A stretch of 64,000 nt of DNA from Rhodothermales bacterium (GTDB lineage: Bacteria; Bacteroidota; Rhodothermia; Rhodothermales; VXPQ01): assembly GCA_951812345.1 (NCBI GenBank), contig OX638295.1, positions 372,501-436,500 of the forward strand, given 5' to 3'. The translations under genes and the position numbers were made by a program. The notes under the pieces were generated by a model. It worked only from the letters and a program-made list of their open reading frames with translations. It was not told where the DNA came from and searched no databases. Below, piece after piece: positions 54,870 through 63,982 of this stretch (the stretch's first letter is position 1; every line of letters starts with the position of its first letter).

Positions 54870-55298
54870 TCACATATCCGGGAGTATGGTAAACCCTTCC
54901 TTATATGCTGCTATCTGCAAACGTTGATCGAGCGAAACGAATCCTTGCCCCTTTGTGTGCGCCTCGCATGCCATCAGTGCGGCGGCGAGCTGCAAGGCGT
55001 CTGCTGCCCGCAGTGCATGCACGGCCAGTAATCTTTCCGCGATGTTTCGTACGGTTTCGCTCGGCTGTATTTCCATCCATGACTGAGCCAGTCTGTCCAG
55101 CACGCGTCGGGCAGCCTGTTCGTCGGTCGGGGGCATATGACCTTCCTTAACCCGCCGCATCAATGCAGAAATACACTCGGTGTGCGTACCCCACCAAACG
55201 ACTATGGATGCATTGTCCATGAGGAGATCCCGCACCGCAGCCGATGACGGTTCCTGCAAGCAAAGCGGGATCACGGCGGATGTCTCCCAGAAGTTCAC
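54870..55298 (-). CDS. PIN-domain toxin (VapC-like)
   Basis: Ribonuclease toxin of 142 residues. The PIN fold shows four acidic positions: E5 in NFWETSAVIPL, E in THTECISALMRR, D in RAADALQLAAAL and D in GFVSLDQRL. The first position is normally Asp, so Glu here is unusual. The start is GTG, overlapping the antitoxin stop as GTGA, so the pair is translationally coupled. Activity with the E5 variant is uncertain. Confidence 0.87.
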   Translation of the reverse strand: MNFWETSAVIPLCLQEPSSAAVRDLLMDNASIVVWWGTHTECISALMRRVKEGHMPPTDEQAARRVLDRLAQSWMEIQPSETVRNIAERLLAVHALRAADALQLAAALMACEAHTKGQGFVSLDQRLQIAAYKEGFTILPDM

Positions 55299-55585
55299 CA
55301 GCCTTCCTCACGTTCCTGTATGGCGGCTGAACGGACTACTCCCTCGGGGTCCGATGGACGTGGAAGACACCAGAAATCCGCCGACAACGGTTTTCCCCCA
55401 CGGATGAGCAGACCTTGCGTTTCCATATCTCTCAGATGTTCGCTCACGAATTCGATCGTGGCCAAAGGCAGCAAACGCGCAATGGGGCGACCGTGCTCGG
55501 TGATAAGCACTTCTTCGCCGTCCTTAACCAGGCGCAAATAGGCGCTTAGCGACATTTTGAGCTTCGACACGGTGGCGGTTTTCAT
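55295..55585 (-). CDS. Phd/YefM-type antitoxin
   Basis: A 96-residue antitoxin. The N-terminal DNA-binding fold is MKTATVSKLKMSLSAYLRLVKDGEEVLITEHGRPIARLLP, typical of Phd/YefM; the C-terminal half binds and blocks the toxin. It precedes the PIN gene with a 4-base overlap. The dyad ATAGTCATAATATTATGACTAT at about 55597-55618 lies just upstream and is a likely self-regulatory operator. Confidence 0.88.
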   Translation of the reverse strand: MKTATVSKLKMSLSAYLRLVKDGEEVLITEHGRPIARLLPLATIEFVSEHLRDMETQGLLIRGGKPLSADFWCLPRPSDPEGVVRSAAIQEREEGW

Positions 55586-55596
55586 AAAATATCCTA

Positions 55597-55618
55597 TATA
55601 GTCATAATATTATGACTA
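55597..55618. promoter_or_regulatory. Operator-like palindrome upstream of the toxin-antitoxin pair
   Basis: A near-perfect dyad centred on ATATTAT, arms ATAGTCATA / TATGACTAT, lies 12 bases before the antitoxin ATG, a typical place for antitoxin binding. Confidence 0.65.
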
Positions 55619-55727
55619 TAGTAGTCAAATTTTGGATATTATACAAACGTTTGTCTGGGCATTGCCGCAAGGGCAGTGCGTACATTGCCCATGTTGCTTC
55701 TTTTCTTGTGCCCACCGTTTGGGCAGA

Positions 55728-56033
55728 TCACGAATCCCCGAGATCGATTCTCTGTATGATCTTCTTTGCCAAATCCCTGAAATCCTGGTGCAGTTTCATT
55801 GACGATACGCCCTTGATCCCGGTCATCATCAGGTACGCCGTCATTGCCCATATCTGATATCCCAGTTTCGAGGCCTCCATAGCCGTTCCAAGCCGGAGGC
55901 TGAACCGCTTGTCGCAGTCCTGGGGCATGGTTTTGTGCGCCGTCTTCGCGTTCACGTTGCACGATCCGCAACGTACGCGGACATTCGCGTTTTCAGGGTC
56001 ATCGGTACTGAGCGTCGCTTCGGCGTGGAGCAC
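55728..56033 (-). pseudogene. IS1595-type transposase fragment
   Basis: A 101-codon frame encodes RVRCGSCNVN, TAHKTMPQDCDKRFSLRLGTAMEASKLGYQIWAMTAYLM and GVSSMKLHQD, the zinc-ribbon and following part of IS1595-family transposases. The normal N-terminus and the whole DDE domain are absent and the reading diverges after HQD. It is a dead remnant near the toxin genes. The rest of 55620-56799 holds the next remnant and no other gene I can support. Confidence 0.6.
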
Positions 56034-56041
56034 AACGTCGA

Positions 56042-56353
56042 GGAGCGGCCCCGCATCGAAGGGAGCTGCCCGACCACGTGTGGCATGCGATTGATCGCTT
56101 GGGCTCCCGGCCGCGCAAGGAGCGACTGCGGGCGGCTATCGAAGCGATTTGCGCGGTAAGGGACTGGACTACTCCGGGCGACCTCGCGCGATATCTGTGG
56201 TTCTCTCAACGGAATCTGGGTGCGCGCCACCTGCCCCCGATGGTCGCGGAGGAACAGCTGGAGTGGCGCTACCCGGACAATCCGACACACCCGGACCAGG
56301 CGTATGCGGTGAGCCGCCGTGATCGGAGTGACCCGGCGGGATATCTGTCGTAG
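56042..56353 (+). pseudogene. Fragment of an ATP-binding (COG2865-like) protein
   Basis: The frame reads LPDHVWHAIDRLGSRPRKER, AAIEAICAVRDWTTPGDLARYL, FSQRNLGARHLPPMVAEEQLEWRYPDNPTHPDQAY, resembling the C-terminal winged-helix region of AlbA-type/COG2865 ATP-binding proteins. No upstream part is present, so it appears to be a truncated relic. A GTG at 56078 is the first possible start. Confidence 0.45.
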
Positions 56354-56799
56354 CCGTAGGGCCTGTTGGCTGTTACCTTACGAGGAAACGTGCGGTACTC
56401 GCAGGCATCCTCGGGGCGGCGGGAGCGCCTCCAGCGCATCTTTGCGGCAGCCAAACCGCCCGATCCGTCTCTACGAAAACCCTGAAAATGCCCCGTCGGG
56501 TCGGGAGAAATCGAAGGCCACAGGATCGTTGCCTCTGGGTATTCTTGCAGTGCTTTCTTGAGGCGAGGACATATCCGTAGAAAATGCGCCAACCGCCGCA
56601 CGTTGGATGTAAACTGTCTCGGATCATGGAGGGTGTGTTCAAGCGATATATGACCCAAACTATTGGAATAGTGCTGTTGGTAAAGGAACCTATGATAAAG
56701 GAAGACTTTGATGTACAGGCCGCTTCGGTGCGGGCTTACGCGGTTGGGGTGCCTGTCAAATAAATACTAAACCAGCTCACGCAGAACGAGGTAAATTGA
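56354..56799. other. Gap with no recognised gene
   Basis: Two open frames on the minus strand (to 56642 and 56658) have no recognisable content and overlap each other. I see no promoter or terminator of note. Confidence 0.35.
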
Positions 56800-57645
56800 A
56801 TGAAAAACCGATCCCTGATTGCAGCGACGCTCAAAGACAGCCTTGTTCGGCTGGCTGGTGCGCTGGATATGCATATAGGGAAGCGCACACCAGCTGGGGC
56901 GTTGGGCGGGCGTACACCAGCTGGAGCGTTGGGCGATCTAATCCGCTCGTTGCATCCGATCGATACGGGCCCGTCGTTGATCCGGCTGGGTCCCGATGGC
57001 GACGGCGGTTACCTCCTGCCCGACGATTTGGAAGGCATCGGGCACGGTTTCTCCCCGGGCGTTTCCACAGAGTCGCGCTTCGAAGCGGATCTGGCTGATC
57101 GGGGCATGCGGATGTATCTGGCGGATTTCTCGGTGGCGGCGCCGGCGCAGCCCCATCCCAATTTCGAGTTCGACAGGAAATTCGTAGGTGCGCTGTCCAA
57201 TGAGACTTTCATGACGCTCGACGAGTGGCATGAGAACAAGCTCCACGGTTACGAGGGCGATCTGATTCTGCAAATGGATATCGAGGGAGTGGAATACGAG
57301 GCTCTGATGAGCGCTTCTCCATCGCTACTGGCGCAGTTCAGGATTATGATCATCGAGTTTCACAATCTGCAAGCGTTGTTCAATCGAACATTTTTTACCC
57401 TCGCGTCCAGTGTCTTCGAGAAGCTGCTGTACAGCCACAGCGTGGTGCATATCCATCCCAATAACTGTTGCGGTTCCGTCAAGGGAAGTGGGCTTGAAAT
57501 TCCGCGGGTAGCAGAGTTCACGTTCCATCGAAAAGATCGCTTCGAGAGTGGCATATACCGGAGCAGGTTTCCCCATCCCCTGGACAGGGACAATATGCGC
57601 AAACGCACGTTGCCGCTGCCGGAGTGTTGGTACCGCCAGCCATGA
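56800..57645 (+). CDS. FkbM-family methyltransferase-like protein
   Basis: A 281-residue protein with GPDGDGGYLLPDDL near residue 64 and DLILQMDIEGVEYEALM near residue 152, patterns of FkbM SAM-dependent methyltransferases, usually modifying sugars. The first glycine-rich motif is degenerate compared with DIGANxG. Residues 29-46 are two copies of a nine-residue unit (RTPAGALGG, RTPAGALGD), also direct repeats in DNA (about 56884-56936). It stands before the second GT4 gene. Confidence 0.75.
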   Translation: MKNRSLIAATLKDSLVRLAGALDMHIGKRTPAGALGGRTPAGALGDLIRSLHPIDTGPSLIRLGPDGDGGYLLPDDLEGIGHGFSPGVSTESRFEADLADRGMRMYLADFSVAAPAQPHPNFEFDRKFVGALSNETFMTLDEWHENKLHGYEGDLILQMDIEGVEYEALMSASPSLLAQFRIMIIEFHNLQALFNRTFFTLASSVFEKLLYSHSVVHIHPNNCCGSVKGSGLEIPRVAEFTFHRKDRFESGIYRSRFPHPLDRDNMRKRTLPLPECWYRQP

Positions 57646-57680
57646 AGTCACTTACATGGTTTTCTGGGCATCGCCGCAGA

Positions 57681-57709
57681 AAATCTGCCCAATCAATCCG
57701 AACCACCTA
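57681..57709 (-). repeat. Solo IS3-type terminal repeat
   Basis: AAATCTGCCCAATCAATCCG and the following AACCACCTA match the right terminal repeat of the IS at 8197-9482 with few changes, but no transposase lies beside it. It is probably a remnant of a related insertion. Confidence 0.55.
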
Positions 57710-57771
57710 TACCCTCGCATCGTATGCAATTCCCTATGTTTATTATTTAAACCGCCGTTCTCGTTACCGCA

Positions 57772-58929
57772 ATGCTCTCTGATTGTCGCCCCGTGTATTA
57801 CTTCGGCCGGATGCTTCTCTGGTACCGCATCCCGGTGCTGGAGCGGCTGAACGAGCGATTCGAAGGGCGGCTGGTCGTGTGTGCGGGCGATCCGCCGGGG
57901 GCTTCCTCGCTGGGGAATCTGGTTCGGGAGAGCATGCCGGGTTACAAGCGTATCTCCCTCCGCAACCACTGGTTTTTCGGGGAAAAAATACACGCACAGC
58001 CGTTTCGCAGAGCCTTCGAGAAGCATGGTGCGCCGGCGGCGATTCTTGTGGAGGAGAGTCCCCGGTCCGTTACGTTGCCGTTTTTGCTGCGTTATGCGAA
58101 GTCGCTGGGGGCGGGCCGCGTGCTCTGGGGACACTTTTCGTCGAACCGCAGGGCGTTCGATCCGAAGCGCAATCTCCAGGACAAATACCGCCTTGCGCTG
58201 GCGAAAGAGGTGGAGGCGTGCGTCTGTTACACGGAGGGCAGAGCGAACCTGCTGCGTCCGTTCGTGCCCGAGCGGAACCTGTTCGTCGCCCGGAACACGA
58301 TGGATATCGGTCCCATGTTTGCGCAGCGGGACGCGCTGGCGGCGGAGGGCAAAACGGCGGTCCGTCGGCGGCTTTCCATCCCCCTGGAGGCTCCCGTGCT
58401 TGTCTACATAGGGCGACTTATCCGGGAGAAGGGAACGGACATGCTTCTCGACGCTTGGGATCTCCTGACGAAGGAGACTTCCGCTAGCCTGTTAATTATT
58501 GGAGACGGGCCGGAGCGTGCGGCTATGGAAGCCGAAGTATCGTCCCGCTCGCTACAGGGCGTGCGTTTCCTCGGGACCTTATTGCGCGAGGAAGCGGCTC
58601 CCTGGTTGTACGCCTCGGACCTGATGCTGATGCCGGGGTATCTCGGATTGGCCGTGAACCATGCGTTCGCCTTCGGGGTGCCCGTGGTGTCACTGCGTCA
58701 TCCTGCAGGGGGAGAGAAATTTCACAGCCCCGAGGTGGAGTATGTTCATTCCGGAGAGACAGGTCTTTTGTGTTCGGGCGATTCTTCCGAGGCGCTGGCG
58801 GCGGGTGTTCGGGAGGTGCTGGCGGATCGGGAGCGATACTCGGCAAACGCGCTGGCTTACGCACGAGAGCATCTGACGCTCGACAGGATGGTGGGCGGTC
58901 TGGAGTCGGCGATTCGTCATGCAATCTGA
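57772..58929 (+). CDS. Glycosyltransferase, GT4 type (copy 2)
   Basis: A 385-residue near-duplicate of the gene at 41903, with the same motifs (VLVYIGRLIREKGTDMLLDAW, LLIIGDGPERAAME, GYLGLAVNHAFAFGVPVV). Differences are scattered with no disruption. The two lie in the same direction 14.7 kb apart, so they form long direct repeats. This copy is beside the FkbM gene and the polysaccharide operon, a more natural setting than copy 1. Confidence 0.88.
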   Translation: MLSDCRPVYYFGRMLLWYRIPVLERLNERFEGRLVVCAGDPPGASSLGNLVRESMPGYKRISLRNHWFFGEKIHAQPFRRAFEKHGAPAAILVEESPRSVTLPFLLRYAKSLGAGRVLWGHFSSNRRAFDPKRNLQDKYRLALAKEVEACVCYTEGRANLLRPFVPERNLFVARNTMDIGPMFAQRDALAAEGKTAVRRRLSIPLEAPVLVYIGRLIREKGTDMLLDAWDLLTKETSASLLIIGDGPERAAMEAEVSSRSLQGVRFLGTLLREEAAPWLYASDLMLMPGYLGLAVNHAFAFGVPVVSLRHPAGGEKFHSPEVEYVHSGETGLLCSGDSSEALAAGVREVLADRERYSANALAYAREHLTLDRMVGGLESAIRHAI

Positions 58930-58945
58930 ATCGCGCAGGCAATGG

Positions 58946-58999
58946 TCCCGAGGTAGAATACGTTCGATCAGGGAGACGGGTCTTTTGTGTTCGGGCATT
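58946..58999 (+). pseudogene. Glycosyltransferase gene fragment (third partial copy)
   Basis: Fifty-odd bases just after copy 2 (PEVEYVRSG in one frame) match the segment of the GT4 genes coding for EYVRSGKTGLLCSG, with CTTTTGTGTTCGGGC shared exactly with copy 2. It appears left over from recombination among copies. Confidence 0.65.
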
Positions 59000-59024
59000 G
59001 TCAACCCGTTTCTATAGTCCCCAA

Positions 59025-59753
59025 TCATATCCCGGTACGCTGAAAAATCCCGTCAACCTGTAATGTATGCCCGGAAACGGGATCCATAAATCCGGGTTCG
59101 AGCGCGATCATTCGAAAGCCATTTTCCGTCATGAGTTCGAGCATTTTGTCAAAAAGGAGTTCGTCCTTGTACAATGGCACAAGAGACATTTCAACCTGGA
59201 CAAATTTTATATAGGAAAGTGATTCTTTTGCACCGTTAATGACCCGGCTGTCAAATCCTTGCGTATCTATTTTCATGTAGATATTATTATGTTCGTCACA
59301 TAGATCCCAAAACAATGAATCCAATGTTTTAATATGAATTTCTTGTCTTCCAGTGTATATGGAAGCAGGCGCAGCTTTGGCATGTAGAGGCAATATGTCC
59401 AGAAAGGAACTGCTTACCAGATTCTCGGAAACGTTAATGTCTCTTTTTTCTTGTACATCTCCAAGAGCAACGTTGAAGATTTCCCAATGTGGGTCAGAGG
59501 TGGTTCTTTCCTGCAGCGATTCGTACGCTTCTCGCAAGGGTTCAAAAGACATTATTTTTTCCTTATATCCGAGATAATTTCGAAGTTCGTAACCGAATTG
59601 CCCGGTATTGGCCCCGATATCGAGAACAACGTCGATGTTATTCCTCTCCAGGAGAAAGGCCTTTCTTCCAAGAGGATGATACAAGGAACGTGATCGAGAC
59701 ACGTCGATGCCCAGTTTCCAGAGGATGTCCTGAATTCGCTGTTTTACACGCAT
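59025..59753 (-). CDS. FkbM-family methyltransferase
   Basis: A 242-residue SAM-dependent methyltransferase: VVLDIGANTGQFGYELR (motif I, about 42-58), FEPLREAYESL, IYMKIDTQGFDSRVINGA and EMSLVPLYKDE match FkbM. It is the last gene of the minus-strand polysaccharide operon and starts 7 bases after the preceding glycosyltransferase stop. A sugar hydroxyl is the likely acceptor. Confidence 0.9.
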   Translation of the reverse strand: MRVKQRIQDILWKLGIDVSRSRSLYHPLGRKAFLLERNNIDVVLDIGANTGQFGYELRNYLGYKEKIMSFEPLREAYESLQERTTSDPHWEIFNVALGDVQEKRDINVSENLVSSSFLDILPLHAKAAPASIYTGRQEIHIKTLDSLFWDLCDEHNNIYMKIDTQGFDSRVINGAKESLSYIKFVQVEMSLVPLYKDELLFDKMLELMTENGFRMIALEPGFMDPVSGHTLQVDGIFQRTGI

Positions 59754-59760
59754 GTCCGCT

Positions 59761-61011
59761 TCAGTGTATGGAAGGACCTCTGCTCAGGTTAGTAAAGATC
59801 GTGTCGGCAAAGGCGTCGGCGGAATGAGCTTCTGCAAATCGTCGGGATGCTTCAGGGTCGAAGAGCGACGAGGATTCCGGCTGGTCGACAAATAGTTTGA
59901 TACCTCTGGAGAGTGCTTCTGCCGAGGTAGAATCGACAGCCAGCCCAAGTCGATTACGGGTAATTTGCGCTCCCACCAGTCCGAAATCCGATCCCAGCAC
60001 TGGCACACCGGCTTCGGCCGCCCGTATAAGGACGCCTGATGAACCGATATGCCGCTGATAAGCGACCAAAATAAAATCTGCACCGTCGATATAGGACTGG
60101 AGGGTTTCATTTGGAACATATCGATCGTCCAGAACGATTTCAACGGTCGTCGCAGACCGCGCGTCGTCGAGTTTTTGGTGTACTTCCTCGCGTTCCCCGG
60201 GCTCGACAGGGCCGGCCAGAACAAGGCGTAACAGGTTCTGAGTTTCTTTCGGAAGTAAGGGTAGCGCTTCGAGAATACGGATGACGCCCTTGCGACGGTT
60301 TAATCCTCCGAAAAGTAGTGCCGTCCGACGGCCGTCCGTTTTGCGAATATCGAGATGTAAACGATCATGGCCCGCGGATGATCTGTATGTAGCAATACCG
60401 TCCGGCAAGGCAAGGGCCTTGTTGTGTTTTCCCAGTCGGTTAATGAAAGGAACAGCAAAGGGATCCAGCGAGAACACCGATGTCAGGTGCGGGTTGGTCA
60501 ACGCACCGGATAAAAGGATACGTTTTTGTAGTCGACGGGCATGATCGACTGCAGAGCGGGCCGGGGACCCAAGGGAGGCATAGTGAAAGGACGGTCTGAA
60601 ATAAATCCCCGAGAAGGTAATCGGAAAATCGAACCTCAAGCCTGTCCATAGAGAAGCCTGGACATGATCGAAATACATCAACAGGCAGTGATCAGGTTTA
60701 TAATCGAGGATGGCCTGTTTAACCATTTTCCCCTGAACCATATCCCGCCGGATAAAATCAAAAATCGACTGACCTGAAAAATTTATTTTTTCCGGATACG
60801 GCGATAATACGACCCCATTCCGTTGATGAGAATAGATATAATCTGTTATATCCGGAAAATCATGAACAAAATCAGGGGGCAGTACGAGTCTTACTTTTCC
60901 CTTGCGCTTCCTGGCAACCCAGTTCTCCACCAGCATTCGCACGTACGATCCATGATGACCACCCATGTATGCGTTGAAAATCAATATGTTTTTTTTCGAC
61001 ATGTCGTGCAT
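59761..61011 (-). CDS. Glycosyltransferase, GT4 type, of the polysaccharide operon
   Basis: About 416 residues. The start is an ATG at 61011; an in-frame TTG at 61014 and ATG at 61002 (MSKKNILIFNAYMGG) are alternatives. GT-B features are GGHHGSYVRMLVENW, LFGGLNRRKGVIRILEALPLL, RLVLAGPVEPGE and FILVAYQRHIGSSGVLIRAAEAGVPVLGSDFGLVG. It is unrelated at close range to the duplicated pair. Acts in the cytoplasm or at the inner face of the membrane. Confidence 0.87.
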   Translation of the reverse strand: MHDMSKKNILIFNAYMGGHHGSYVRMLVENWVARKRKGKVRLVLPPDFVHDFPDITDYIYSHQRNGVVLSPYPEKINFSGQSIFDFIRRDMVQGKMVKQAILDYKPDHCLLMYFDHVQASLWTGLRFDFPITFSGIYFRPSFHYASLGSPARSAVDHARRLQKRILLSGALTNPHLTSVFSLDPFAVPFINRLGKHNKALALPDGIATYRSSAGHDRLHLDIRKTDGRRTALLFGGLNRRKGVIRILEALPLLPKETQNLLRLVLAGPVEPGEREEVHQKLDDARSATTVEIVLDDRYVPNETLQSYIDGADFILVAYQRHIGSSGVLIRAAEAGVPVLGSDFGLVGAQITRNRLGLAVDSTSAEALSRGIKLFVDQPESSSLFDPEASRRFAEAHSADAFADTIFTNLSRGPSIH

Positions 61012-61041
61012 CAAAATGACTGTGTGGCCCCAAAGGAAGCG

Positions 61042-62553
61042 TTACGGTTGAAGCGTGGTTGCCGTCAATTCCGAGGCCCATCCTTGCAGGGTTTTGCGAA
61101 CCGGATGCCGCCACAGGGGAACAGCGACAACAAGCGCATAGGAAATCAATAACAGAAAAATAAGAAACCAGGGGTGCAGGAGATTGGAAAGATGGCGTTG
61201 GAGGAGGAAGGTAACGAGTCCTCCACCGATTCCGGCGAAGGAGAGGAACAGGGTAGGAAGACCGATAAGCTCTCCCCAGCGGATGGCGTATTCTCTATGA
61301 TAGGCCCACAGGGTGATGCCACTGCCTATGGGAATTGATATTGCGTACGCAAGCACAACGCCGGGGCCTCCATAGTTGAGCCCAAGTAAAATTCCGAGGC
61401 CGAGACTCACTGTGCTTATCGTCAGATGGCCCAGAATATTCCAGCGGAGACGCCCGATGCCCAGATACCCGAAGTAAGCCGGATTGGACAGGATATTCAG
61501 GAACCACCCTGTAACAAGAAAAAGGAAGCATAGCACGAATACATTCTCGTAATGGCCGATCCACAGATGGGAGATGACAGGAGCAAGGCCTATGAGAAGA
61601 GGTAGGCTTGCTATGACAAGAACGAGTAGAATACGGAAGGCGTTGCGATAAACAAGCTGTACGTATGTTTGATTTTTTTCATGCCAATGCGCTATGGCGG
61701 GTACGATAGATTGATGCGCTATTACGATCATGCCACGAAGTTGCATGGTCAACTTGTGGGCCATTTCGAAATAATAGACCTGCCCGACGCCGCCAAAAAC
61801 AGAAAGGAGTGATTTGGTAACGGGTTGGAATAGAAGCTGGGCTACGGAGATCACCTGAAAGTTAAACGAATAGGCGAATATTTCCCGGAAGGTGCCTGTA
61901 TGCCATCTGAAAGGCAAGACTGGAAGCCCCGGGATTACGGAGCGCAGCATAATCCATCCAACGACCAATGTAATGCTCGTCTGTAATACCTGCGCTTGCG
62001 CCAACCCCACGAAGCCTGCACGAGGCACCAAAAAGAGAGTGAGTCCAAGATATAACAGTGCAGATACCATTACCAGGATATTACGCAAATAGACACGCTG
62101 CGTACCGTCTATGCAGGAGTTGACGACACTACTTAATGAAGTCAATCCAAAAGTAATGATAGCATAGGGCAGTACGGTCAATGCATCGCCGATATACTCG
62201 GCAGGTTCTACGATCAGATACACCAGTTTTTTAAAAACGGGGTAGGAGGCCGGAAGTACGACAACAAGAATAATTCCGCAGGAGAGAATAGATGTTTCCA
62301 CAACCCGTATGACAGTGCGTTCTTCTGCAAGGGCGCGATACCTCGAAACGAATTTCAGCGCGCCGCCGCTCATCCCGAAATTCGAAACGCTGAGAGAGGT
62401 CGTCCATGCAAGAAGAAGAGCCCATACTCCCGCCAGTTCGCTACCTATCGAGTCCAGCAGGTAGCGATACAAAAAGAGGAATGCTACGCCGCTAACGATC
62501 ACCTGACCGAAAGACATGAACGCATTCAGAAAGATGCGTCGCTTTTCGTTCAT
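61042..62553 (-). CDS. Wzx-like polysaccharide flippase
   Basis: Membrane protein of about 503 residues with 12-14 hydrophobic segments, of the MOP flippase superfamily (polysaccharide synthesis type): MNEKRRIFLNAFMSFGQVIVSGVAFLFLYRYLL, MSGGALKFVSRYRALAEERTVI. It should move lipid-linked glycan units across the inner membrane. The start at 62553 removes 28 unlikely residues of a longer reading and leaves a 28-base gap from the polymerase gene. Confidence 0.85.
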   Translation of the reverse strand: MNEKRRIFLNAFMSFGQVIVSGVAFLFLYRYLLDSIGSELAGVWALLLAWTTSLSVSNFGMSGGALKFVSRYRALAEERTVIRVVETSILSCGIILVVVLPASYPVFKKLVYLIVEPAEYIGDALTVLPYAIITFGLTSLSSVVNSCIDGTQRVYLRNILVMVSALLYLGLTLFLVPRAGFVGLAQAQVLQTSITLVVGWIMLRSVIPGLPVLPFRWHTGTFREIFAYSFNFQVISVAQLLFQPVTKSLLSVFGGVGQVYYFEMAHKLTMQLRGMIVIAHQSIVPAIAHWHEKNQTYVQLVYRNAFRILLVLVIASLPLLIGLAPVISHLWIGHYENVFVLCFLFLVTGWFLNILSNPAYFGYLGIGRLRWNILGHLTISTVSLGLGILLGLNYGGPGVVLAYAISIPIGSGITLWAYHREYAIRWGELIGLPTLFLSFAGIGGGLVTFLLQRHLSNLLHPWFLIFLLLISYALVVAVPLWRHPVRKTLQGWASELTATTLQP

Positions 62554-62581
62554 GTATCCATCCGATTCATGACAGGTCGCG

Positions 62582-63982
62582 TTAAGACCTCGGAGTAGTC
62601 GATTCAAGGAGGCTGCGCCGATATCCCCCTGCGACAAGACCGGTCAGCATACCGAAAAGCAGCGTACCGTCCATCAGGAAAAAGGGATTCGATGTTATCG
62701 CGCCCACTGCAAATGCAGTCAGGGCCATTGCGGAAGAGAATGTAACGATCCGTGTTAAAGGTATAGCATTGGTTTGCAAAGTGCGGATACCATTCCTGAC
62801 AGTTTTGACCCATATGTAAATAACCAATGAGAGGCCGAGCACTCCAAATTTGTACCATAGACCCAAATAGGCATTGTGTACAAAAGGATCTTGGTCCGTA
62901 CCCTCATGAACGATGTCATAAAAGAGATAAGGCACCCCCATGCCATATCCCAGTATCGGATTTTGAAATATCCGGTTGAGCACAGCCTTCGATTCATGAA
63001 ATCGGTTGATCATGGAGGGATCGTTTGTAATAGCCGCAGGAATAGAAAGCAGGCGATCGGCCAATCCCAGAAAAATCAAATCCACATAGTCGTTCAGAAA
63101 CAAAATGCTCACAAACACAAAACAACCGATTCCTATACCCGAAAGAATGAGTAATCGTCGTTTATACTGAGCATCAGAAGCAAGAAACATAAGGCATGCA
63201 CCCACGAGAAAGGCCATCCAGAAAGCTCTGCTCAAAGTAAAAATTAATCCGGATAATAAAAGAATGAATAACATTGTCGAAGGTATCAGATGTCTAATTT
63301 TCTTATAATAGGTTAATAGGGAAAGTGCAATAATGGATGAAGCCATTAATATGTTGTCGTTAAAATGTACCCGCCCCGTTGCTATTTGGTAGGCTAATTC
63401 TGCATTCAGAAGGGATTCGCGATACAGGATAACATTCCGAATGGCCGCAAAAATTCCAATCCATAGCAATACACCGACAATGACTTTGATTCCATTTTTG
63501 TAACGGATACATGCTTCTTTGATTGGAAAATAAAAGGCAAGGAGCATCAAAGAAGTCCATTCGCTGAGTAATGATCTGGGACTCCCCTGAAACAAAAAAG
63601 TAAAAGGGATATAAATTGTTATTATTGCAAGGAGAACAAAGAATGCCTTGTCTTCCGGTTGGGATAGTATGGGGTCTTTGTATACAAATATTCGAGTAAT
63701 AAACCAATGCGCTAAAAAGGAAAGATAGTATAACCCGTAGAGTACTTCAATGAACTGGATACCTTCTTCGTAATCAGAAACCAGGACAAATAGCCCAAGT
63801 ACAATAGAAAGATTAAGAAGAGGATGTTTTAACAGGTAGAGAAATATTATGCCTCCCAGGAATAATGAAGGTATTACCAGGACAGCGAGTGGCTCGAAAA
63901 ATCGCGAAATGAATAGCGTCAGGAGGAGTGTAAACCCGAAGCCGATATGGAGCACAAGGATTCCACTCGAACGGATCGCCAC
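62582..63982 (-). CDS. Wzy/O-antigen-ligase-like membrane protein (may be 5' partial)
   Basis: About 466 residues with roughly 12 membrane segments and a large loop containing GYGMGVPYLF and DPFVHNAYLGLWYKFGVLGL, the Wzy_C-type signature (H in VHNAYL). It would polymerise or ligate polysaccharide repeat units in the periplasm. GTG at 63982 is a possible start, but the frame stays open to the window edge, so the true start may lie beyond it. The gene is clearly richer in A+T than the left part of the window. Confidence 0.82.
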   Translation of the reverse strand: MAIRSSGILVLHIGFGFTLLLTLFISRFFEPLAVLVIPSLFLGGIIFLYLLKHPLLNLSIVLGLFVLVSDYEEGIQFIEVLYGLYYLSFLAHWFITRIFVYKDPILSQPEDKAFFVLLAIITIYIPFTFLFQGSPRSLLSEWTSLMLLAFYFPIKEACIRYKNGIKVIVGVLLWIGIFAAIRNVILYRESLLNAELAYQIATGRVHFNDNILMASSIIALSLLTYYKKIRHLIPSTMLFILLLSGLIFTLSRAFWMAFLVGACLMFLASDAQYKRRLLILSGIGIGCFVFVSILFLNDYVDLIFLGLADRLLSIPAAITNDPSMINRFHESKAVLNRIFQNPILGYGMGVPYLFYDIVHEGTDQDPFVHNAYLGLWYKFGVLGLSLVIYIWVKTVRNGIRTLQTNAIPLTRIVTFSSAMALTAFAVGAITSNPFFLMDGTLLFGMLTGLVAGGYRRSLLESTTPRS

